Shown here piece after piece: positions 1 through 5,930 of a DNA stretch of 12,559 bases. The notes beneath the pieces were generated by a model. That model was not told where the DNA came from. It worked only from the letters and a program-made list of their open reading frames with translations, and ran no database searches. Position 1 is the first letter of the stretch; each line of letters starts with the position of its first letter. Both the position numbers and the translations under genes were made by a program. This DNA comes from an uncultured Candidatus Melainabacteria bacterium (GTDB lineage Bacteria > Cyanobacteriota > Vampirovibrionia > Gastranaerophilales > Gastranaerophilaceae): the NCBI GenBank assembly GCA_934700385.1, contig CAKUXO010000033.1, positions 1 to 12,559 on the forward strand, in the 5' to 3' direction.

Positions 1-607
1 GATCATAAGCATCAATCGGAATTTGCGCTTTTTCTTGGTCATTAATTTGAATAAAAGCGTCTAAGATATCTTCTTTTAATTTACCTGAAACTTTTGAAAT
101 AACGTTTCTATAATAATCAGTAAAATCGCCATCAAGCCAATCACTTTTATCAAATTCATTTTTTAATGTTTGTTCATAATCTTCATCAGATGTATTCCAT
201 TCAATTATTTTAGCTTTTTTCTTTGCAGCATTTTCATAATATTCTAATTCGGCTTGATTTTTAATATACATTTCATCTTGTAGTTGAAGATAAATTTCAC
301 TGAATTGTTTAATTGCTTTTGGATTTAGGGAACCATCAGAATATGAAAAAAGATTTGAAATGTGTCTTGGGGCAATATCAACACTAATAGGTTCATCATC
401 ACTTTCTTCTAAAATTGCTAAACCGCAAGGTTTTTTTTCAACTCCATACATCGCTTGAAATGCCTCTGGGTCAAGTGGTTTTTCTTCTTGATTTTCTTTT
501 TGGACATATTCAGGCGGAAATTGAATTATTTTATTTTCAGATTTTTTACCTTTAAAAGATTGTTGGGGTTTATTTATGTTAAATGGTGATGTGCAAAAAA
601 TTTTCAT
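1..607 (-). CDS. Hypothetical protein, C-terminus beyond window
   Basis: An open frame begins at the ATG at 605-607 and runs off the window start (202 codons visible, no stop). The start is supported by an AAAGGAGAG ribosome binding site about 7 bases upstream. I do not recognise the family. The first residues (MKIFCTSPFNINKPQQSFKG) form a short leader ending in F-K-G, similar in style to the leader of the repeat protein at 4246-5859. The rest is hydrophilic and charged (segments rich in E, D, K, Q and Y), with no Sec signal peptide, no membrane segment and no visible catalytic motif. It lies 64 bases downstream of the CHAP-domain gene on the same strand, so the two may be co-transcribed. A long inverted repeat overlaps its start codon and ribosome binding site, suggesting translational control. 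Function is unknown; I am confident that it is a real gene. Confidence 0.75.
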   Translation of the reverse strand, partial: MKIFCTSPFNINKPQQSFKGKKSENKIIQFPPEYVQKENQEEKPLDPEAFQAMYGVEKKPCGLAILEESDDEPISVDIAPRHISNLFSYSDGSLNPKAIKQFSEIYLQLQDEMYIKNQAELEYYENAAKKKAKIIEWNTSDEDYEQTLKNEFDKSDWLDGDFTDYYRNVISKVSGKLKEDILDAFIQINDQEKAQIPIDAYD

Positions 608-654
608 GTGCTCTCCTTTATACTTATTTAAGGATTGAACATGAAAATTTTTGC
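593..654 (-). promoter_or_regulatory. Inverted repeat enclosing RBS and start codon of the downstream gene
   Basis: On the plus strand the arms are 593-609 (GCAAAAAATTTTCATGT) and 639-654 (ACATGAAAATTTTTGC), 16 paired bases with one bulged A. In the minus-strand mRNA the downstream arm contains the AUG and first codons of the gene ending at 607. Inside the loop, UCCUU (630-634) can pair with AAGGA of the ribosome binding site (614-618), giving an inner 5-bp stem with symmetrical 4/4 internal loops and an 11-base apical loop. The fold would hide both the Shine-Dalgarno sequence and the start codon. As DNA it could instead be a protein-binding site. Confidence 0.6.
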
Positions 655-671
655 TAAAGATTGTCTAAAAA

Positions 672-2294
672 TTATACATTATTTTGGTGCCTTTTTGCCA
701 ATTGAGTATCTAGTTGATTGTTATAAATTGATATATATGTTGCGCTTGATGAACCACCATAATATTTATTCATTTGAACAAAACCTGAAATATCATCAAT
801 TCTATGAAGTGACGTATCATATTCGGCAGTATTTGGTTTGGCATATCTTCTTAATCTTACTTCATTATCAGCGTTGCCTTCAATTGTGTACATATAATTA
901 TCATCACTTGCTAAATACATCCCAACGTGATCGCCACCTATATTAAATATATCACCCGCTTGAGGTGTATAACTTCCATCATTTGGAGAATAACAACCAA
1001 GAGCCTTAGCACCTTCTTGTAAATCAGTAGCATTTCTATAAGCGTCTGGGTTTGAACCTGTTGTAAAACCGCCATCTTTTAAGATGCCATCATAAAGCCA
1101 GTTTTGAAAATACGCACACCATGCTTCGCCCTCATTACCGCCATATTTTAGACAGTCGCCGGTGTTATCTTTTTCACCCTCACCAGTTCCTAATTCTTGC
1201 AAGGCTCTTGCGATAGCATTGGTAACTTCTGGTGCTACACCATTTTGAGCGTCAATTTCTTTTGTTATATCATTAATTTTAGCTTGAAGTGCTTTTTTAT
1301 CATCTAAAGTTGCACTTGGAGATAAATTAGAAACATCTTGAGCTAAAGAGATAACTTTTTGTTGATTTTCCGTTTTATTTTGTTCATCAATTTTTGCGTA
1401 TTCCTTAACCTCTTGAGCTGCTTTTTCGAGTTCTTCTTTTGTATGATTATCAGGGCTTAATAATATTATTGCATTTTTAGTAACCGCTGCAACATTTTCA
1501 GTTAAGCTGCCTTCTTCAAGAAGTTTTTGCGCTTGCGATTTAGCTTCAGTTTGTTGAGCTTTTTGAGCTTCATTATTTTCTGTTTCTTTAACCTTATTGT
1601 TGTCTTTACCGTCAGTAAAACCGGCTTTTTCAATGTCAGAAACTTCTTCTTTATCAGAAGTAAATTTAGATTCATCCATTTCTTGTTCTTGCTCAGCCAT
1701 TTGTTGTTGTTCAATTGCTTCTAATTCAGCTTGCAGGCTTTCAATTGTAGCACTACAAGATTCAATATCAGCTTCAAGAGAAGTTGTTTCAGCCTCGCTT
1801 GATTCAGCTTCTGCTTGAGTTGCTTCAATTTGGCCTTGAAGTTCATTATAGCTATTTTGAGTTTCTTCAAGTAGGGCTTGAGTTTCAGCGACTTGGCTTT
1901 CAAGCTCTGCTACTTGTTGCTGTAATTGAGCATATTGAGGGTTATCTTGCATTTCACCTTTTTCATTTTTTGTTTGAGGTTGGCAAGAACCAAGTGCACT
2001 TTGAACGCTTGAAAGCTGACCTTGAAGCCCAGATAGGGTTGAAGATAGCTCACTTACAACGGAATTCAAACTTTCCATAGCGCTTTGAGCTTCTGTTACT
2101 TGTTGTTGAGCTTGCTCAGAAGCTTGTTGACTTGTTTGAATTTGCTCATTATCTGTTGAAATTTGCTGTTCATTTTGAGCAATTTCTTGGTGAATACTTG
2201 CGCTATCGCCACTTGGAGCAGCGCTTCCAGCATGTTTAGTTGTACCAAAACCGACTAATAATTTTCCAGCACCAAATTGAATTCCTTGAGTCAT
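672..2294 (-). CDS. Coiled-coil protein with C-terminal CHAP-type cysteine peptidase/amidase domain
   Basis: 540 residues. The ATG at 2294 is preceded by AAGGA at 8 bases. Residues about 33-205 are low-complexity, Gln/Glu/Ser-rich coiled coil; 206-350 are charged and helical. Residues about 378-510 look like a CHAP (NlpC/P60-like) domain: the nucleophile motif WCAYF with Cys393, a GDIF strand followed by GGDHVGMY with His456, and TIEGNADNEVR with Glu472 or Asn474 as the third polar residue. CHAP domains cleave peptidoglycan amide or peptide bonds, so a cell-wall hydrolase or remodelling role is likely. There is no Sec signal peptide; the protein opens MTQGIQFGAGKLL, resembling the start of the coiled-coil protein at 2721. 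Additional cysteines are at 104, 180, 381 and 434. The gene diverges from 2448 and precedes the unknown gene ending at 607. Domain identity is inferred from motifs; substrate and export route are unknown. Confidence 0.85.
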   Translation of the reverse strand: MTQGIQFGAGKLLVGFGTTKHAGSAAPSGDSASIHQEIAQNEQQISTDNEQIQTSQQASEQAQQQVTEAQSAMESLNSVVSELSSTLSGLQGQLSSVQSALGSCQPQTKNEKGEMQDNPQYAQLQQQVAELESQVAETQALLEETQNSYNELQGQIEATQAEAESSEAETTSLEADIESCSATIESLQAELEAIEQQQMAEQEQEMDESKFTSDKEEVSDIEKAGFTDGKDNNKVKETENNEAQKAQQTEAKSQAQKLLEEGSLTENVAAVTKNAIILLSPDNHTKEELEKAAQEVKEYAKIDEQNKTENQQKVISLAQDVSNLSPSATLDDKKALQAKINDITKEIDAQNGVAPEVTNAIARALQELGTGEGEKDNTGDCLKYGGNEGEAWCAYFQNWLYDGILKDGGFTTGSNPDAYRNATDLQEGAKALGCYSPNDGSYTPQAGDIFNIGGDHVGMYLASDDNYMYTIEGNADNEVRLRRYAKPNTAEYDTSLHRIDDISGFVQMNKYYGGSSSATYISIYNNQLDTQLAKRHQNNV

Positions 2295-2447
2295 ATTGTC
2301 ATTCCTTCGTTAGTATTTTAATGCACGCTTAGAATATTTATCGGCATAAAAATTTAAAACTTTAAAAAAATTCAAGAAATATTAAGGATTGTAAAAAAAT
2401 TAAAAATTAAAGATTATCTCATCCATTTAGAGGATTAATATAATTAT

Positions 2448-2654
2448 ATGGAAATCGTCAAATTATTAAAAGATTATTCTAAAACAGAGCTAGAAAAAAA
2501 TTTGAGTGAATATTTATCTCAAAAACTTGATAGCTTAATTTGTGTTGAACAAATTAGAAACAAAAAGTTCTTATTAGAATATGTTAAACCAATTAACGAT
2601 TTTTTAATTTATACAACTGCCTATTCTTTTCCTCAAATTAAAAAAGTGTTATAA
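2448..2654 (+). CDS. Small hypothetical protein (68 residues)
   Basis: The ATG at 2448 follows AGAGGA at 2429-2434, a rather long spacing of 13 bases. The product is lysine- and leucine-rich, begins MEIVKLLKDYSKTELEKNLS and looks mostly amphipathic-helical, with one Cys and no signal peptide or clear membrane segment. I do not recognise it. No gene overlaps it on either strand, and it fills an otherwise empty gap between the divergent CHAP gene and the coiled-coil gene at 2721. It could be a real small protein or a chance frame in AT-rich DNA; I lean slightly towards real. Confidence 0.5.
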   Translation: MEIVKLLKDYSKTELEKNLSEYLSQKLDSLICVEQIRNKKFLLEYVKPINDFLIYTTAYSFPQIKKVL

Positions 2655-2661
2655 AATTTTT

Positions 2662-2696
2662 TTATGTGGAAGTATAAAAATATAACTTACACATAA
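2662..2696. repeat. Imperfect 12-bp inverted repeat upstream of the coiled-coil gene
   Basis: Arms TTATGTGGAAGT (2662-2673) and ACTTACACATAA (2685-2696) pair with one mismatch around an 11-base AT-only spacer. The repeat sits 7 bases after the small gene's stop and just before the AGGAAAGAAAGG ribosome binding region of the gene at 2721. There is no T-tract after it, so it does not look like a terminator. It may be a 5' leader stem-loop or an operator. Confidence 0.5.
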
Positions 2697-2720
2697 TAAC
2701 AGGAAAGAAAGGTAACTCGG

Positions 2721-4190
2721 ATGACAACAGGAATTAACGCATCAAGTCTTTTAAAGACATCAAAAGTAGCTTCCACTACAACAACTTCAAATGCTCAAAA
2801 AGCAGCAACAACAACTAGTACTAATTCAACTAAATCAACAGAAAAAACTGGTACTATTGCTTCAACTACAAGCACAGAACAACTTAAAGAAGAATTAGCA
2901 GCCCTTCAAAAAGAAAAAGAAGTTGATGTTCAAAAAATGGAAAAAATTGAACAACAAATTCAAACTCTAGCAAAAGAAGCGCAAGAAAACATTTTAGAAG
3001 CTGCAAAAAAACAAGAAGCAGCAGTTGAAGAACATGAGCAAGAAGCTAAAAAAGCTCTAAATGAAAACATTGAAGCCTATATTGCCGCAAACAAAGAAGG
3101 CGGCAAGGGAATGACAAAAGATGAACTTCAAGCAAACATTAAAAAATCTATGCCAGACGCCCCAGGGCTTGGTACAGCATTAGCTAAATTAGCAGCAGCA
3201 AGTTCTGAAATTGCTCAAATAGATTCACTTTTAGGAAGTTTAAATTCACTTATTTTAGATGTTCAAGGAATTAATCTAGATATATCATCTAAACAAGCAG
3301 AATATGATAGCGCAGTAAAAGCTGCAGAAGCTAAAAAATGTTGTGACCCAATTGGTTTCACTCTTGGTGAGGGTAAAAACCAAGTTAGATATGACTTCAT
3401 TGTTGATGACGGTTCTTTTGATACAACAAGCGACTTTTTAGGCGCAGATAATCAATGGGCTGAAATGGAAGCTCTTGACCTTGATAAAAATGGAACAGTA
3501 ACAGCGCAAGAATTAAGCCAAGGTAAAATTAAAGCCGTTAAAACAACTCCAGATGGAAAACAAGAAGTTGTTGATATTGCTAAAGAATTAGGTGACGATT
3601 TTACAATTGACTTATCAAGCTACACCCAAGGTGGAACACATTCAAGCATTGATACAGCCGCAGACTTTGATAACGATGGCGTTATTGACCAAAATTTATT
3701 AGGTACATTTAATGTAAATGTAAAAGGTCAATCTGTTAAAGGTTATAACACTCTTGATGATGTTGATTTCTTAAATAAACAATATGGCGTTGCAATTGAT
3801 ACCGACCAACAAACAGCTTCAAGCGTTGCTTCAGATGATGAACTTGCAAGTCATACAAATTTCTTTGAAGAATATACTAAAAAATCTCAAGATTTAACAA
3901 ACCAATTGAATGAAGGTTTAACATCTTTAGGTATTTCAGAAGAAAACATCACAGCAATTAAACAAGAAGCGCTTAACGAAGGCACAAAAGAAGCTAATAT
4001 CTTTATGCAAAAACTTGAAGAAGAACAAAAAGAACAAGAAGCTCAAGAAGCTAAAGAAAAAGAAGCAAAAGAAACTCAAGCTAAAAAAGACGAAGAAGCG
4101 CAAGCTGCTAAAGAAAAAGAAGAAGCTCAACAAGCAAAAGAAGATGAAGAAATTCAAAACAAAAAGAAACTTGAAGAAGAAGATAAATAA
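2721..4190 (+). CDS. Coiled-coil protein with EF-hand-like calcium loops and charged Glu/Lys tail
   Basis: 489 residues. The ATG follows GAAAGG at 8 bases. Layout: a Ser/Thr-rich N-terminus (1-50) opening MTTGINASSLLKTSKV with no Sec signal; coiled coil at about 52-130; a small helical part to about 205; a central domain about 207-365; then coiled coil and an extremely Glu/Lys/Gln/Ala-rich tail (about 430-489). The central domain holds a canonical 12-residue EF-hand loop, DLDKNGTVTAQE (253-264), and a second DxDxDGxxD loop at 315-323, so Ca2+ binding is likely. The Cys pair CC lies just before the central domain. I do not recognise a named family. The N-terminus resembles that of the divergent CHAP protein, suggesting a shared localisation signal (inference). 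A structural or envelope-associated role is possible but unproven. The gene ends at a strong bidirectional terminator. Confidence 0.85.
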   Translation: MTTGINASSLLKTSKVASTTTTSNAQKAATTTSTNSTKSTEKTGTIASTTSTEQLKEELAALQKEKEVDVQKMEKIEQQIQTLAKEAQENILEAAKKQEAAVEEHEQEAKKALNENIEAYIAANKEGGKGMTKDELQANIKKSMPDAPGLGTALAKLAAASSEIAQIDSLLGSLNSLILDVQGINLDISSKQAEYDSAVKAAEAKKCCDPIGFTLGEGKNQVRYDFIVDDGSFDTTSDFLGADNQWAEMEALDLDKNGTVTAQELSQGKIKAVKTTPDGKQEVVDIAKELGDDFTIDLSSYTQGGTHSSIDTAADFDNDGVIDQNLLGTFNVNVKGQSVKGYNTLDDVDFLNKQYGVAIDTDQQTASSVASDDELASHTNFFEEYTKKSQDLTNQLNEGLTSLGISEENITAIKQEALNEGTKEANIFMQKLEEEQKEQEAQEAKEKEAKETQAKKDEEAQAAKEKEEAQQAKEDEEIQNKKKLEEEDK

Positions 4191-4213
4191 TTAAAATATA
4201 AAGTTTCATAATC

Positions 4214-4240
4214 AAAAGGCGAGTATCAAGCTCGCCTTTT
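4214..4240. terminator. Bidirectional rho-independent terminator
   Basis: A perfect 10-bp stem, AAAAGGCGAG (4214-4223) and CTCGCCTTTT (4231-4240), with a 7-base loop. Read on plus it ends in a T run; read on minus the A-tract gives a U run too. It lies between the convergent genes ending at 4190 (+) and 4246 (-), so it can serve both. Confidence 0.93.
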
Positions 4241-4245
4241 TAATA

Positions 4246-5859
4246 TTATTTATTTTCAAACATAGCTAAAATCGAATCAATATCACAATCTTTATCATAA
4301 TAACCCCAAGATTTTAAAATATCTTTTTGAAGTTGACCAATTTCTTTATCAGCAGTAGGATTAGCATTATGACACGCTTTCATATAACAACGCATATAAG
4401 ATTTCTCATCATCAGTTAAAGGAATTTTAGATATTTTTTTAGCAGCTAAAACCTCAGCGTAAGGAAATTCTTTTAACATATCTTTATAGATTTGTTTAAC
4501 ATCGGGGCGCATATCCCAAGCCATTGATTTAGCGAGTGCTGTAACTTTCATTCGTTTTTGATATGTTTCATCTTGCCACTTTTCTTTTGCTCTAATAGAA
4601 GCCTGTTGTCTTAAATCATTATTAGACCACGTTTCTTGACGGGTTTCATTCATCTTATCTCTAAAAGATTCATCTGCCCAAAGCTCAGCCATTACATCAC
4701 GCATTTTGGCTCTATATTCAGGGTCTTGCCAACGAGCTTTTGAAATTTCAGACATTTTTTCACGATATTCTGGGTCTTGCCATCTTTCTTTCGCTCTTTG
4801 GCTTGCAGCTTCTCTCATTTCATCATTAGACCAAATTTCTTGGTGAACTTGCGCCATTCTTTCTCTAAAATCTTCATCTTGCCATTGAGCTTTAGTTTTT
4901 TCAGACATCTTTTTTCTAAAATCTTCATCTTGCCATTGAGCTTTCGTTTTTTCAGACATCTTTTTTCTAAAATCTTCATCTTGCCATTTATTTAGCAAAC
5001 TTTGTCGCAATTTTCCTCGATTTTCAGGATTTTGCCAAAAGGCTTTACCATATTCAGAAGCCATTTGTCTTCTTTTTGGGTCATTAAATCTTTCAATTCC
5101 TTTTTGGTGCATAGATTCACGAAATTCTTCATTTTGCCATTGTTCTTCAAGCGATTTTGCTCTTATTTCTTTAAATTCAGGGTTTTCCCATTGAATTTTC
5201 ATTTTTTCAGACATAGCTTTTCTGTAATCATCATCTTTCCAATGTTCTTTGGTTTGAATTATTTTTCTTGAAGATTCTAAAAGTTTTGCATAATTTTTTG
5301 GCATTTTCATATTGAGTTCTTCCATGATACGGTCAATACTTCTCAAAGACATACCATAGTATTGCTCAACACTATCTTTTTTTGCAGGAGATATAGCTTG
5401 CCCATAATATTTTTTCAAAAATTCCAAAGTTAAATTTTCTAAATTAAGACCATCATATTTTCCGTCGTTAATAAATCTGAAAATGCTGGCATGGTGAAAT
5501 TTTGATAAATCAAGATTTTTAGCATCTTTTATAGAAGATAACTCGGGGTAGATTTCTTTTGCTTCTTCAAAAGTTTCACAATCTAATAAAGCAGAATAGT
5601 AATTTTTATGAACTTCTGGGATATCGGTGTCATTATTTTCTTTTAATGAAGATAATATTTCTTGTCTTAATTCAAGATTAGGATAATCTTTTTCATCAAG
5701 CCCTAATGCACGAGCATATAAATCAACTCTACCCGAAAATGTAACAGTATCGGCATTAAGGGTATTTAATTTAATTGAATTTGATTGGTTGTTGTTATTT
5801 TTAATATTTTGAATTTTAGACGCATTTATTCTAAAAGATGGCAAAAAATTAATATTCAT
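4246..5859 (-). CDS. NUMOD3/IENR2-like 17-residue tandem-repeat protein, probably DNA-binding
   Basis: 537 residues from the ATG at 5859. That start is preferred over an in-frame TTG at 5904 because GGAG lies 5 bases before it and a TATAAT box falls between the two. Residues 1-50 are an Asn-rich leader with TVTFSG; about 50-200 is a helical domain I do not recognise. Then come fourteen 17-residue units (about 207-444), consensus W-Q-D-x-D/E-F/Y-R-x-K-M-S-E-x-x-K-A-x, with the aromatic residue exactly every 17 positions (Trp in 13, Phe in one). Such repeats resemble the nuclease-associated modular motifs NUMOD3/IENR2 of homing endonucleases, which contact DNA. No GIY-YIG or HNH nuclease motif is visible, so this looks like the DNA-binding part without a nuclease. 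The tail (about 445-537) has no recognised motif. It follows uvrC by 71 bases on the same strand. Family assignment is from pattern memory and needs a profile search. Confidence 0.8.
   Translation of the reverse strand: MNINFLPSFRINASKIQNIKNNNNQSNSIKLNTLNADTVTFSGRVDLYARALGLDEKDYPNLELRQEILSSLKENNDTDIPEVHKNYYSALLDCETFEEAKEIYPELSSIKDAKNLDLSKFHHASIFRFINDGKYDGLNLENLTLEFLKKYYGQAISPAKKDSVEQYYGMSLRSIDRIMEELNMKMPKNYAKLLESSRKIIQTKEHWKDDDYRKAMSEKMKIQWENPEFKEIRAKSLEEQWQNEEFRESMHQKGIERFNDPKRRQMASEYGKAFWQNPENRGKLRQSLLNKWQDEDFRKKMSEKTKAQWQDEDFRKKMSEKTKAQWQDEDFRERMAQVHQEIWSNDEMREAASQRAKERWQDPEYREKMSEISKARWQDPEYRAKMRDVMAELWADESFRDKMNETRQETWSNNDLRQQASIRAKEKWQDETYQKRMKVTALAKSMAWDMRPDVKQIYKDMLKEFPYAEVLAAKKISKIPLTDDEKSYMRCYMKACHNANPTADKEIGQLQKDILKSWGYYDKDCDIDSILAMFENK
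4528..5241 (-). repeat. Fourteen 51-bp units encoding a 17-residue repeat
   Basis: The coding repeat array spans exactly 714 bases, 14 x 51, with no indel between units. Most units have diverged at DNA level, but the two at 4885-4935 and 4936-4986 differ at a single base, indicating a recent duplication or gene conversion. Confidence 0.9.
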
Positions 5860-5886
5860 GGTTTCTCCAACTAGTGTATTTAGGCA

Positions 5887-5892
5887 ATTATA
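5887..5892 (-). promoter_or_regulatory. Candidate -10 box for the repeat-protein gene
   Basis: A perfect TATAAT on the minus strand lies between uvrC and the repeat-protein gene. A transcript starting about 7 bases downstream would have a leader of about 20 bases containing GGAG before the ATG at 5859. No good -35 match is visible. It implies the gene can be transcribed apart from uvrC and argues against the upstream TTG start. Confidence 0.5.
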
Positions 5893-5930
5893 CAAAACCA
5901 TCAAAATAAAATTATTTGCTAAATATTAAG

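Noticed and set aside
635..946. Plus-strand frame of 103 codons opposite the end of the CHAP gene
   Set aside because: It overlaps the conserved catalytic domain of the minus-strand gene and has no family resemblance; its ATG is explained by the inverted repeat copying the start of the neighbouring gene.
1502..2080. Several plus- and minus-strand frames inside the coiled-coil part of the CHAP gene
   Set aside because: They are shadows of a low-complexity Gln/Glu/Ser-rich coding region, with repetitive composition and no ribosome binding sites.
3936..4157. Minus-strand Phe-rich frame
   Set aside because: It is the antisense of the Lys/Glu-rich tail of the coiled-coil gene, so the apparent hydrophobic protein is an artefact of AAA/GAA codons.
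4528..5241. Regular repeats considered as a CRISPR array
   Set aside because: The 51-bp units are in-frame coding repeats without conserved repeat/variable spacer alternation, and no cas genes are near.
4777..5271. Plus-strand frames with repeated Phe-rich units
   Set aside because: They mirror the 17-residue repeats on the other strand and inherit their periodicity.
5860..5904. Upstream TTG start for the repeat protein
   Set aside because: It has no ribosome binding site and a TATAAT box lies downstream of it; the ATG at 5859 has GGAG at good spacing and a leader resembling another protein here.
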